Positions 16,647-25,920 of a stretch of 64,000 nucleotides of DNA are shown here, piece after piece. Source of the DNA: Chloroflexi bacterium bin20 (GTDB lineage Bacteria; Chloroflexota; Anaerolineae; Aggregatilineales; Phototrophicaceae); contig MPMG01000005.1 of assembly GCA_002238485.1 (NCBI GenBank), positions 162,876 to 226,875 on the forward strand, given 5' to 3'. Both the position numbers and the translations under genes were made by a program. The notes below the pieces were generated by a model. It made no database searches and had not been told where the DNA came from. It saw only the letters and a list, made by a program, of their open reading frames with translations. Position 1 is the first letter of the stretch. Each line of letters opens with the position of its first letter.

Positions 16647-16964
16647 ATGGTACCTCTCTGGATGTATCTGGCGGTGGCCGCGGCGCTCTTTTCGCTGGGT
16701 GTCTTCGGCGCGCTTTCGCGGCGCAACGCTGTGGCTGTGCTGATGAGCGTGGAATTGATGCTGAACGCGGTCAATATCAACCTGGTGGCATTCTGGCGCT
16801 ACAGCGAATCCAGCACCGACCTGCTGCTCAATGGCTACGCATTCACAGCCTTTGTGCTGATTGTGGCGGCGGCAGAAGCGGCGGTCGGCTTGGCGATCAT
16901 CATCACGGTATATCGCAATCGGCGCTCGGTGATCCCCGAAGAAGCGGCGGCGCTGAAAGGATAA
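16647..16964 (+). CDS. nuoK: NADH-quinone oxidoreductase subunit K
   Basis: This is the 105-aa three-helix subunit of the E-channel. VLMSVELMLNAVNINLVAFWRY carries the conserved membrane Glu, and the following AAAEAAVGLAI carries the second one. GGGAGGAT is the ribosome site. Its TAA shares a base with the nuoL ATG (TAATG), so translation is coupled. Confidence 0.95.
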   Translation: MVPLWMYLAVAAALFSLGVFGALSRRNAVAVLMSVELMLNAVNINLVAFWRYSESSTDLLLNGYAFTAFVLIVAAAEAAVGLAIIITVYRNRRSVIPEEAAALKG

Positions 16965-19285
16965 TGACCGCTATGGACTTCCTCAACGATCCCAACGCGC
17001 TGCCCTGGCTCATTCCCGCCGGTCCGCTGCTGGCTTTCTTCATCATCACGCTGCTGACCAACAAGTCGAAGCTCGTGCCAGCTAGCGACCATCAGGAATA
17101 TGGCGGGCATCATCCGGACTATGACGGCATGCTGGTGCCGGTCGTGGCGCGCTACAACCGCGTCATCAGCATCGTGGCCGGCATGTGCGGCGTTCTGGCA
17201 GCGCTCGTCATCAGTTGGATCACGCTCTACAACGCCTCGCAGCTGCATCACATCGGGCAGGAAGTGTTGGCCAGCAGCATCGCCTGGATGGACACGGGCG
17301 ATACCGTTTTCCAGATGGGCGTGCTGGTCGACCCGGCCACCGTCATCATGCTGGTCATGGTGCCCATCGCCGTGCTGATGATTTTCATTTATTCCATTGG
17401 TTACATGGCGCAAGATCCTCGCCAGGCGCGCTTCTTCGCATTGATATCGCTCTTTGCGGGCGCCATGCTGACGCTGGTGGTGGCGGACAATGTGCTGCTG
17501 CTCTTCGTCGGCTGGGAGATCATGGGACTTTGTTCCTACATGCTCATCGGCTTCTGGTTCGAAAAAGAAAGCGCCTATAAAGCCGCTATCAAAGCCTTCA
17601 CCACCACGCGCATCGCCGATGTCGTCATGCTGCTGGGAATCGCCTATCTCTACAGCTTGACGGGTACGCTCAACTACCGCGACATCATGTACAACCCCGA
17701 GACGCTGGATATGCTGGCGACCACCGCGCCCATCATCTTCGGCGGTTGGACAGTCAGTGCGGCCAGCATCATCGGCATCTTTCTCATCATCGGCACAGTC
17801 GGCAAGTCGGCGCAATTCCCGCTGCATGTCTGGCTGCCCGATGCCATGGAAGGTCCTACGCCGGTTAGCGCGATGATCCATGCTGCGGCGATGGTGTCGG
17901 CGGGCATTTTCTCGCTGATCCGCTTGTTCCCGCTTTTTGCAGCCGGTGGTGACCCGCATCATGGCATCTTAACCGAGCCGCTGGCCTTCATGGCGGTGGT
18001 CGGCGCGTTCACGGCGCTGCTCGCGGCGACCATGGCGGTGGCGCAGAACGATGTCAAAGCTGTGCTGGCTTATTCGACCATCTCGCAGCTGGGCTTCATG
18101 ATGGCGGCGCTGGGCATCGGCGCATACATCGCGGCCGCCTTCCATCTGATTACGCACGCATTCTTCAAAGCGCTGCTCTTCATGGCGGCTGGCAGCGTCA
18201 TCCATGGCATGGAACACGGCGAGCACCATGTCCACGAACATGGACACGATGACCACAGCCACCATTTCGACCCGCAAGACATGTTTAATATGGGTGGTTT
18301 GCGCAAGACCATGCCGGTCACCTTCTGGACGTTTCTGATCGGTGGCTTGTCGCTTTCGGGCTTGCCTATCATCACAGCCGGCTTTTGGTCGAAGGACGAG
18401 ATCCTGGCCGATGCCTGGCTGGGCATTCAGAATTATGGCAGCGGCGCGCATGGCCTGGTCTTTGTGATGCTGGCGCTGGCCGCCTTCATGACCGCCTTCT
18501 ATACCATGCGCCAGATCGCCCTGACCTTCGGCGGCGAGGCGCGCACAGAAGCCGCCAAACACGCCAACCTGGGCAAGGGCGTCGTCAGCATCACGATGAC
18601 CTTGCCTTTGATTATCCTGGCGATCTTTGCGATAGGCGCGGGTTTCGTGGGCGTCCCCGCTGATTTCCCCGTGTTGAACGCCATCTTTTCGCCCGAGTAC
18701 AACGCCTTCCATCACCTGACAGTCGAGGCGCTGCCCAGCCCCGAGGCGACCGCTGCATTCTCCAGCCTGCCGAATTATCATGCCAAAGCGCCACCTTTCA
18801 ACATCATTCCCGTGGCCACCTCTGTCCTTGTGGCTTTGCTGGGATTGTGGCTGGGCTGGCTGATCTATTGGCGCAAGCCACTCAAAGCTGGTCAGCGCGA
18901 TCCCATGGAAAACTTCCTCGGTCCGCTGCACGCCGTGCTGAAGAACCGCTATTACCTGGACGAGATCTACGGTCGCGTTTTCGTCGCGCCGTCACAATGG
19001 CTGAGCGCGCAGATTATCGTCTTTCTCGACCGCGGCATCATCGATGCGCTGCTGCACATCATCGCGCGCCTGTTCACCTGGCTGGGTGATCTGGTCAAAG
19101 TCTTGAACCTGTGGCTGATCGACGGCGTGGGCGATGGCATCCCGATCGCCATATTTAACTTTGGCGGCTGGCTGCGGCGCATGCAGAGCGGGCGCGTCCA
19201 ACAATACATGCTCTTGGTTCTGGCGGCGGCGGTGGCGATCGGCATTGTGCTGGTGCTGTCGGCGGACGCGGCGCTTGCGCAATAA
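16964..19285 (+). CDS. nuoL: NADH-quinone oxidoreductase subunit L, long form
   Basis: This 773-aa protein is the distal antiporter-like proton pump (about 610 aa in E. coli). The core motifs are intact: VGWEIMGLCSYMLIGFW, VGKSAQFPLHVWLPDAMEGPTPVSAMIHAAAMV and LAYSTISQLGFM with the key Lys and Glu. Two insertions stand out. A His-rich loop (EHHVHEHGHDDHSHHF, about 418-437) lies after the lateral antiporter core. A linker of about 110 residues sits between the penultimate and last transmembrane helices, versus roughly 75-80 in E. coli from memory. That linker is the lateral helix HL that braces the neighbouring pumps. An alternative ATG lies at 16973. Confidence 0.93.
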   Translation: MTAMDFLNDPNALPWLIPAGPLLAFFIITLLTNKSKLVPASDHQEYGGHHPDYDGMLVPVVARYNRVISIVAGMCGVLAALVISWITLYNASQLHHIGQEVLASSIAWMDTGDTVFQMGVLVDPATVIMLVMVPIAVLMIFIYSIGYMAQDPRQARFFALISLFAGAMLTLVVADNVLLLFVGWEIMGLCSYMLIGFWFEKESAYKAAIKAFTTTRIADVVMLLGIAYLYSLTGTLNYRDIMYNPETLDMLATTAPIIFGGWTVSAASIIGIFLIIGTVGKSAQFPLHVWLPDAMEGPTPVSAMIHAAAMVSAGIFSLIRLFPLFAAGGDPHHGILTEPLAFMAVVGAFTALLAATMAVAQNDVKAVLAYSTISQLGFMMAALGIGAYIAAAFHLITHAFFKALLFMAAGSVIHGMEHGEHHVHEHGHDDHSHHFDPQDMFNMGGLRKTMPVTFWTFLIGGLSLSGLPIITAGFWSKDEILADAWLGIQNYGSGAHGLVFVMLALAAFMTAFYTMRQIALTFGGEARTEAAKHANLGKGVVSITMTLPLIILAIFAIGAGFVGVPADFPVLNAIFSPEYNAFHHLTVEALPSPEATAAFSSLPNYHAKAPPFNIIPVATSVLVALLGLWLGWLIYWRKPLKAGQRDPMENFLGPLHAVLKNRYYLDEIYGRVFVAPSQWLSAQIIVFLDRGIIDALLHIIARLFTWLGDLVKVLNLWLIDGVGDGIPIAIFNFGGWLRRMQSGRVQQYMLLVLAAAVAIGIVLVLSADAALAQ

Positions 19286-19297
19286 GGGGGCGCATCC

Positions 19298-20932
19298 ATG
19301 GTAGAAATCTTTGGCATCGACGCGCTCTCTGTCCTGGTCTTCGCTCCGGCGCTCAGTGCGTTGCTGGTGGCGGCGCTGGCGTCGCTTGTGCCCAGCAAAC
19401 AGATAGGCCGCTGGACAGCGCTGGTTCTCTCGCTGTTCATCGCGCTATTGAGCATCCAGGTTTTCTTCGACTATCAGGCGGCTGGACGGGCTATCGGCGA
19501 CGAGCAATTCATCATCACACAAGACTCGGCCTGGTTTGAGGCGATCGGCGCGCGCTGGACCTTGGGCATAGACGGCATCAGCGCCGTGATGATTTTGCTC
19601 ACGGGCATTTTGACGCCGCTGGCGATCTTGGCGAGCTGGAATATAGACGACCGCGCCAATATGCACCTGGCGCTGCTGCTGCTCTTTGAGACCGGCAGCA
19701 TGGGCGTCTTCGCCGCTATGGACTTGATGGTCTTCTTCCTTTTCTACGAGTTGACGTTGGTGCCGATGTACTTCCTCATCAACCAGTGGGGTAGTATGCC
19801 CAAGGCGGGCGTCAAGTATTCGGGACGCTTTTACGCTTCGACCAAGTTCATGATTTATTCTTTCGGCGGCACGTTGGGCATGCTGCTGGCAACGCAGCTG
19901 ATCGGCTGGTCGGCTGGCAGTTTCAGCATTCCCGGGCTGGTTGAGGCATGGCCCACATTCCGCGAAGGACAGGCGCTGCTGGGCATCGATGTCGGCGCGG
20001 TCAAGGCGCTGGCATTTATCGGCTTCTTCGTGGCATTCAGCATCAAAGTGCCGATCTGGCCCTTTCACACCTGGCTGCCTGATGCGCATGGCGAAGCGCC
20101 GACGGCTGGCTCTATGCTGCTGGCTGGCATCATGCTCAAGCTGGGCGCCTATGGCTTCATCCGCCTGGTCATCCCGCTCTTCCCCGATGTCTGGCTGACC
20201 GAAGTGGCGGTCATCGGCGTGAATGTGGCCATGCTTTTTGCCATTCTGTCGGTCGCGGGCATCGTGCTGGGCGCATTCGCCGCCTTTGGGCAAACGGACA
20301 TCAAACGACTGGTCGCCTACAGCTCGGTCAATCACATGGGCTTCGTGGGCATTGGCATCGCTGTGCTGGCGCAGACCTATGCTCAACTGTGGACAGGCGC
20401 AAATCCCGCCGCCGATGTGCATTCCGCCATCCTCGCCGCCAACGGCACCGTCTTGCAAATGTTCAATCACGGGCTCAGCTCGGCTGGCATGTTTTTGCTG
20501 GCGGGCGCGCTCTATCACAAAACACACACGAGAGAGCTATCGGACTATGGCGGACTTTGGGTCAAAGCGCCGGTGATGGGCGCGATCCTGCTTTTCACCA
20601 GTTTCGCCAGTTTGGGCTTGCCGGGCTTGAACGGCTTCGTCAGCGAATTCTTGATCGTGCGCGGCAGCTGGACGACCTTCACCGCGCTGACGGCAATCGC
20701 CATGCTGGGTTTGCTATTCACGGGCGGCTACATCTTGAAAGGCATTCGCGCTGTGCTGCACGGCCCATTCAACCTGCGCTGGCGTGATACCAGCCTGGAA
20801 TTGACTCGCGCCGAACTGGTTGCCATGATCCCGCTGATTGCGCTGATGCTGCTGACAGGCCTGTATCCCAACTGGATTCTGCCCATGATCAACACCACAG
20901 TCTCGACCATTTTCGCCGGCTTGGCGAGCTAG
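19298..20932 (+). CDS. nuoM: NADH-quinone oxidoreductase subunit M, copy 1
   Basis: This is a 544-aa antiporter-like subunit. FYELTLVPMYFLINQWG, FSIKVPIWPFHTWLPDAHGEAPT and LVAYSSVNHMGFVGIG are the NuoM signatures, with the proton-path Glu (FYELTLVP) and Lys residues retained. It has a good Shine-Dalgarno (AAGGGGGC). It is followed after 10 bases by a second, non-identical nuoM, which is unusual. Confidence 0.92.
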   Translation: MVEIFGIDALSVLVFAPALSALLVAALASLVPSKQIGRWTALVLSLFIALLSIQVFFDYQAAGRAIGDEQFIITQDSAWFEAIGARWTLGIDGISAVMILLTGILTPLAILASWNIDDRANMHLALLLLFETGSMGVFAAMDLMVFFLFYELTLVPMYFLINQWGSMPKAGVKYSGRFYASTKFMIYSFGGTLGMLLATQLIGWSAGSFSIPGLVEAWPTFREGQALLGIDVGAVKALAFIGFFVAFSIKVPIWPFHTWLPDAHGEAPTAGSMLLAGIMLKLGAYGFIRLVIPLFPDVWLTEVAVIGVNVAMLFAILSVAGIVLGAFAAFGQTDIKRLVAYSSVNHMGFVGIGIAVLAQTYAQLWTGANPAADVHSAILAANGTVLQMFNHGLSSAGMFLLAGALYHKTHTRELSDYGGLWVKAPVMGAILLFTSFASLGLPGLNGFVSEFLIVRGSWTTFTALTAIAMLGLLFTGGYILKGIRAVLHGPFNLRWRDTSLELTRAELVAMIPLIALMLLTGLYPNWILPMINTTVSTIFAGLAS

Positions 20933-20942
20933 GACTGCCATT

Positions 20943-22664
20943 ATGGAAGCGACTGGCTTCTCCATCCTGACAGCCATCATCTTCATCCCCATCATCGCGG
21001 GCGTGGTCATCCTCTTTCTGGATGGCAAAAATCGCGACCTCGTGCGTGGTGTGGGGATCACGGCGGCTTCTGCGGTGCTGGCTTTGTCGCTGGCGGTTTT
21101 CTTCGGCTATGACAACTTCGTCAAGGCAGGCGGGGGCTTGGTCGAGCAGCAGATGTCCATGCTGGCGGCTGGCGGGCAGCTGAGCGGGACGCAGATGTTT
21201 GCGGACGCACTGGCTTTTGAGCAGCGCGTCGTCTGGGTCGAGTCGCTGGGCATCGCCTATCATGTCGGCGTGGATGGCGTGAGCGCGCCAATGGTGCTGC
21301 TGACTGGCATGGTCGCCGTGGCTGGCGTGCTGATATCTTGGAATATCACCGACCGCCTGCGCGAGTTCATGGCCTTCTTCATGTTCCTGGTTGCGGGCGT
21401 CTTTGGCGTCTTCATCGCTGTCGATCTTTTTATGCTCTTCTTCTTTTATGAACTGGCCATCTTCCCTATGTACTTGCTGATCGCGGGCTGGGGCTGGGTC
21501 AAGCTGCGCGAATACGCCTCGATGAAGCTCACGCTCTACATTCTAGTCGGCTCGGTCTTTGCCCTGGTCGGCGCGGTGGCGATGTACTTCACGGCTGGCA
21601 GCTATTTCAGTGGGCCTGGCGCAGAGGTGTTGCGGGCTGCGGTCGAAAGCGGCATCTTGCCAGCCGACAGCGGCGCCTACAGCTGGAGCATCGTGCAGCT
21701 GACCCTGGCTGCGGAAAACGGCGCATACGCCATCGACATCCTGGGTGTTGAAGGGCTCAGCTTCGCTAAGTTTTGGTTCCCCTTCATGTTCATGGGCTTT
21801 GGCGTGCTGGCCGGACTGTTTCCATTCCACAACTGGTCGCCGGATGGTCATGTGGCCGCGCCCACTGCTGTATCCATGATTCATGCCGGCGTGCTGATGA
21901 AAGTCGGCGCATTCGCTGCCTTGCGCGCGGGCGTGCAGCTGCTGCCAGAAGGCGCGGAGTCGCATCTGCCCTGGATGGTCTTCCTCACGCTCATCAATGT
22001 CGTCTATGGCGCGCTGATCGCTTTCCGCCAGAGAGATTTCAAATATGTCATCGGTTTTTCGTCTGTCAGTCACATGGGCTTGGTGAGCATGGGCTGGGCG
22101 ACCATGAATCTGACCGGGATGACCGGCGCAGGCATCCAGATGTTCAGCCACGGCGCGATGACAGCGCTCTTCTTTGGCGTGGTTGGCATGGTCTATGACC
22201 GCGCGCACACCCGTGATATCCCCAGCCTGGGCGGATTCATGAAAGTCATGCCTTGGGTCGGCATCGCCTTTGTCATCGGTGGTCTGACCAGCATGGGCAT
22301 GCCCGGCTTGAGCGGCTTCATTGCGGAGTTTCCAATATTTCAGGGCATGTGGGCGGCTTCGGAGCAGATCACGTTGCAGCTGGGCATTTTCGAGCTGAGC
22401 AATTACTACAGCGTGCTGGTGATCATCTCGGCTTTGGGCATCGTCATCACGGCGGCTTATGTGCTGCGTGTGGCGGGGCAGGTATTCTTCGGCGAGTTCG
22501 ACGCCGCGCGCTTTCATGATGTCGGCAATATCGAAATGACCGACCGCATTGTTCTCATCATTCTCGGCGCGCCGCTGATTATCCTGGGGCTTTATCCGCC
22601 TATCATGGCGCCGATGATCGAAAGTGGCATCCGACCGCTAATCGCCCTGCTGGGAGGTGGCTAG
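20943..22664 (+). CDS. nuoM: NADH-quinone oxidoreductase subunit M, copy 2
   Basis: This 573-aa paralogue of the preceding subunit has its own intact pump motifs (FFYELAIFPMYLLIAGWGW, LFPFHNWSPDGHVAAPTAVSMIHAGV, VIGFSSVSHMGLVSMG). The two copies differ throughout, so this is not a recent duplication. A second NuoM predicts a membrane arm with an extra antiporter-like unit. The start ATG lies 10 bases after the upstream stop, preceded by TAGGA. The nuoN ATG follows its TAG directly. Confidence 0.9.
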   Translation: MEATGFSILTAIIFIPIIAGVVILFLDGKNRDLVRGVGITAASAVLALSLAVFFGYDNFVKAGGGLVEQQMSMLAAGGQLSGTQMFADALAFEQRVVWVESLGIAYHVGVDGVSAPMVLLTGMVAVAGVLISWNITDRLREFMAFFMFLVAGVFGVFIAVDLFMLFFFYELAIFPMYLLIAGWGWVKLREYASMKLTLYILVGSVFALVGAVAMYFTAGSYFSGPGAEVLRAAVESGILPADSGAYSWSIVQLTLAAENGAYAIDILGVEGLSFAKFWFPFMFMGFGVLAGLFPFHNWSPDGHVAAPTAVSMIHAGVLMKVGAFAALRAGVQLLPEGAESHLPWMVFLTLINVVYGALIAFRQRDFKYVIGFSSVSHMGLVSMGWATMNLTGMTGAGIQMFSHGAMTALFFGVVGMVYDRAHTRDIPSLGGFMKVMPWVGIAFVIGGLTSMGMPGLSGFIAEFPIFQGMWAASEQITLQLGIFELSNYYSVLVIISALGIVITAAYVLRVAGQVFFGEFDAARFHDVGNIEMTDRIVLIILGAPLIILGLYPPIMAPMIESGIRPLIALLGGG

Positions 22665-24158
22665 ATGGAATTCGACCTCTGGGCACAGCTGCCCTCGGTC
22701 TTGCCCGAGATCGGCTTGACGGCCTTGGCAATCGTGGTGCTCTTCGCCGATTGTTATGGCTCGCAGATCACGCGGCGCAATGTCGTTTATATCTCGGCTT
22801 TGGCGATGGCGCTGCTGGCGCTGGTGCCGCTGATCTGGCTTCCCGACCCCGCGCTCTATGAAAATGGCACGTTGCTCTGGGGCGGCATGGTCAACTATGA
22901 CCCGCTTGCGCAGATCTTCAAAGTGATGCTGCTGCTGGGCGGCGCGGTTACCTGCGTGCTGGCGGCTGGTGACAAGGGAGTCGGCGACAAAGGCGAATTT
23001 TATCTCATCGTCATCATTGCCACGCTCGGCGGCCTGATGATGTCCAGCGCCAGCGACTTGATCCTGGTTTTCGTCGCGCTCGAGACCCTGTCTATCCCGC
23101 TCTACATGCTGGCGAGTTTTCGCCGTGGCGATGCGCGCTCTGCCGAAAGCGGTATGAAATACTTCCTGTATGGCGCATTCGCCTCGGCCATCATGCTCTT
23201 TGGCTTCAGCCTGCTCTATGGTTTCACCGGCACGACCAACCTGGCTGCAATCGCCGATTCGATGAACAGTCTGGACGATGGGCTGGTGGCGGTGATGGCG
23301 GCGCTGGTGATGGTGGTGGTCGGCTTCGGTTTCAAGATCGGCGCGGCGCCTTTTCACTTTTGGACGCCCGATGTCTATGAAGGCGCGCCAACGCCGGTAA
23401 CCGCCTTCGTCAGCGTATCCAGCAAAGCCGCCAGTTTCGCGCTGTTGCTGCGCTTCATGACCGCGGTTTTCCCGGCCGATCTGGTCATTGCTGGCGTGGT
23501 CATCCAGGACTTCTGGATCAATCTGCTGGTGGTCGTTTCCATCATCAGCATGAGCCTGGGCAATATCGTCGCCTTGCGGCAGACCAATATCAAGCGCCTG
23601 CTGGCCTACTCGTCTATCGCGCAAGCCGGTTATACGCTTATCGGCGTGGCGGCGCTGCAAGGGGCAGACCCCGACCTGGCGGTGGCGTCGGTCAGCTTTT
23701 ATATGTTCATGTACATCTTCACCAATCTGCTGGTTTTCGGTGGCGCGATTCTCTTCATCGCCAAAACGGATAGCGAGGAGATCAGCGATCTGGCGGGCTT
23801 GAATCGGCGCAGTCCTTGGCTGGCGCTATTCATGACCATCGGTTTGCTTTCGCTGGGTGGCATCCCGCCGACAGCCGGATTCTTTGGCAAGTTCTTTTTG
23901 TTCCAGGCAGCGGTCAATGCCAATCTGGTCGGCTTGGCGCTGATCGCGGTTAGCAATGCCATTATCGCGCTCTATTATTACCTGGTCGTCATCAAAGTGA
24001 TGTATGTTGATGTGGGACCAGACGATGATGTTGCCATTGGCATACCGCGCGTCTATGGCTGGTCGCTGGGCATCACGGCGCTGGTGGTGATATTGCTGGG
24101 CACGATCGCCGTAACGCCCATCTATAACTGGGCGACATTGGGCGCGGCGGGATTGTAA
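22665..24158 (+). CDS. nuoN: NADH-quinone oxidoreductase subunit N
   Basis: This is the 497-aa antiporter-like subunit nearest the quinone end. FVALETLSIPLYMLASF, GFKIGAAPFHFWTPDVYEGAPTPVTAF and RLLAYSSIAQAGYTLIG are the family motifs. The ribosome site (GGGAGG) lies inside nuoM copy 2. It is the last complex I gene here; the next gene begins the ATP synthase Fo cluster after 98 bases. No nuoB, C, D, E, F, G or I is found in the window. Confidence 0.94.
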   Translation: MEFDLWAQLPSVLPEIGLTALAIVVLFADCYGSQITRRNVVYISALAMALLALVPLIWLPDPALYENGTLLWGGMVNYDPLAQIFKVMLLLGGAVTCVLAAGDKGVGDKGEFYLIVIIATLGGLMMSSASDLILVFVALETLSIPLYMLASFRRGDARSAESGMKYFLYGAFASAIMLFGFSLLYGFTGTTNLAAIADSMNSLDDGLVAVMAALVMVVVGFGFKIGAAPFHFWTPDVYEGAPTPVTAFVSVSSKAASFALLLRFMTAVFPADLVIAGVVIQDFWINLLVVVSIISMSLGNIVALRQTNIKRLLAYSSIAQAGYTLIGVAALQGADPDLAVASVSFYMFMYIFTNLLVFGGAILFIAKTDSEEISDLAGLNRRSPWLALFMTIGLLSLGGIPPTAGFFGKFFLFQAAVNANLVGLALIAVSNAIIALYYYLVVIKVMYVDVGPDDDVAIGIPRVYGWSLGITALVVILLGTIAVTPIYNWATLGAAGL

Positions 24159-24256
24159 GTCGCTGTAGGCAGTGCTGGGCGATTGTGATAAACTTCACGC
24201 AGTCTGCCCGGATGAGTTTTGGGTAGCCGAGTGCACAATGAGACGACAAGCGATAG

Positions 24257-24526
24257 ATGAAGCCAAATAGCAACCCCCTTTCGACATATGGACTGGTCGC
24301 GGGGGTGGTCGGGCAGGTGGGATGTCTCTTGCTGCTCGTCATTTTGGGGACATGTTTGCTTGGCTTGGCTTTGGACGAGGCGCTGGGGACGCGCCCCACA
24401 TTTGTGTTTATCATGCTTGTGGCGAGCGTGCCTGTCAGTACCGGGATCATTTTCTGGTATACCCGTTACAAAGCCAAACAGTTGCACGGCGCTGCTAGAC
24501 AGAAGGAGGAAGGTATAAGTGAATAG
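24257..24526 (+). CDS. atpI: AtpI/AtpZ-like membrane protein of the ATP synthase cluster
   Basis: This is an 89-aa protein with two hydrophobic segments (about 13-38 and 47-67). A GLALDEALGTRPTF stretch between them resembles the AtpZ/AtpI family that precedes atpB in many operons. These proteins assist c-ring assembly or Mg uptake. Assignment is by position and topology more than by sequence, so it stays tentative. Its 3' end overlaps the atpB GTG start by 8 bases. Confidence 0.65.
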   Translation: MKPNSNPLSTYGLVAGVVGQVGCLLLLVILGTCLLGLALDEALGTRPTFVFIMLVASVPVSTGIIFWYTRYKAKQLHGAARQKEEGISE

Positions 24527-25886
24527 CTTTTGGAACGGAAAACGCCGGTTCATCGCTCTGTTGATGTTCCTCTCTGGTGTTTTCGTCGCCCTGCGGGTGC
24601 CGCCGGTCATTCCCTTTATCCAACTGCCCGGCGAGAAGTACCCGGCAGGCTACGATATCCCCTTCCTTGATATCCGCCTGACAAACACCTTTGTCGGCTC
24701 GGTCATCGTTTGGATCGTGCTGCTGCTGTTTGCGGTGTATGTGTCGCGGCGGCGTCCACAAGCTGGCAACGAAGTCCCGCCAGGCGGCTTTTACAACATG
24801 TTCGAGGCGCTCTTTGAAGGGCTGATGAATTTCGTCGGCGGCATCGCTGGCGGGCGGCACTTCCGCCTCATTTTCAACATGTTCATGACCATCTTCCTCA
24901 TCGTGCTGATGGCAAACTGGATGGAACTGGTGCCGGGCGTCGACACAGTCGGCTTCATCCATCCGCATGTCAAAGAGAAGTACGATGCCGAGAAAGATGA
25001 AGTCAAGGTCGTCACCACCGATGGCTACGAGATCTATCAGGGCTTTCTGGGCATCTCGTATGTTAATGGTCAGTGCGACTGGGTGAGCCCGGCTGACGAA
25101 GCGGCCGCCGACCAGGCAGCGCTGGCCAATGCAGAAGCCGCTCGTGCAGCAGCCCTGGATGACCAACGCCAGGCCGCTGCGCAAGCTCGCTACGATGCCG
25201 CGCATGGCGACCATGGCGAAATTGCAGCGGATTCGGACGAGGCATCTGCCGCTTATGACGAAGTCCTGGCCGCGCGCGAAGCGGAAAAACAGGCGCGAGA
25301 AGACCGCGGCTGCTATACCGATGCAGGACCCGTGCCCTGGGCGATGGACGACCATGCCGATGACGCGCATGGCGATGGCGAATATCACGGCATCCCCCTG
25401 CATCCCGACCCCAGCAGCGAAGAAGCCAAGCTCGTGCCTTGGGTCGTGCTGCCATTCGTGCGCGTGCCCTCGACCGACCTGAACATGACCTTGTCGATCG
25501 CGCTGATCGCCTTTGTCATGATCCAGTACATTGGTTTCAAGGCGCTGGGCATCGGCTATCTGACCAAGTTCTTCAACTTTGCTACACTCTTCAAATCGCC
25601 GCTTGGCGGTATTGACGTAGCGGTGGGCTTGCTGGAGTTGATCGGCGACTTCGCCAAGATCCTCTCGTTCAGCTTCCGTCTCTTGGGCAATATCTTCGCT
25701 GGGTCGATTCTGCTCTTCGTCATGAGCTTCCTGGTGCCGATCCTGCCCTGGCCCTTCTTCATCCTGGAGTTCTTCGTGGGCGTGATCCAGGCGCTGGTAT
25801 TCGCCCTGTTGACAGCGATATTCATGAATCTGGCGACGGTCAGCCACCATCATGATGATGAACACGACCATGCCGAAGCACACTAA
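24519..25886 (+). CDS. atpB: ATP synthase Fo subunit a with large extracytoplasmic insertion
   Basis: This 455-aa subunit a is normally 230-300 aa. The conserved parts are present: PSTDLNMTLSIAL before the third helix and SFRLLGNIFAG with the essential Arg (about R387). Between the second helix (ending MELVPG, about 140) and the PSTDLNMT motif lie some 170 extra residues. These are a short beta segment, an Ala/Glu/Asp-rich helical stretch (about 190-262) flanked by Cys186 and Cys265, and an acidic His-containing tail. By E. coli topology this loop is outside the membrane, where the Cys pair could form a disulfide. The C-terminus is also His/Asp-rich. The start is GTG, following AGGAGG. Confidence 0.9.
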   Translation: MNSFWNGKRRFIALLMFLSGVFVALRVPPVIPFIQLPGEKYPAGYDIPFLDIRLTNTFVGSVIVWIVLLLFAVYVSRRRPQAGNEVPPGGFYNMFEALFEGLMNFVGGIAGGRHFRLIFNMFMTIFLIVLMANWMELVPGVDTVGFIHPHVKEKYDAEKDEVKVVTTDGYEIYQGFLGISYVNGQCDWVSPADEAAADQAALANAEAARAAALDDQRQAAAQARYDAAHGDHGEIAADSDEASAAYDEVLAAREAEKQAREDRGCYTDAGPVPWAMDDHADDAHGDGEYHGIPLHPDPSSEEAKLVPWVVLPFVRVPSTDLNMTLSIALIAFVMIQYIGFKALGIGYLTKFFNFATLFKSPLGGIDVAVGLLELIGDFAKILSFSFRLLGNIFAGSILLFVMSFLVPILPWPFFILEFFVGVIQALVFALLTAIFMNLATVSHHHDDEHDHAEAH

Positions 25887-25920
25887 AGCGATTAGACACA
25901 GCTCACTGGAGGAAAGCTAG

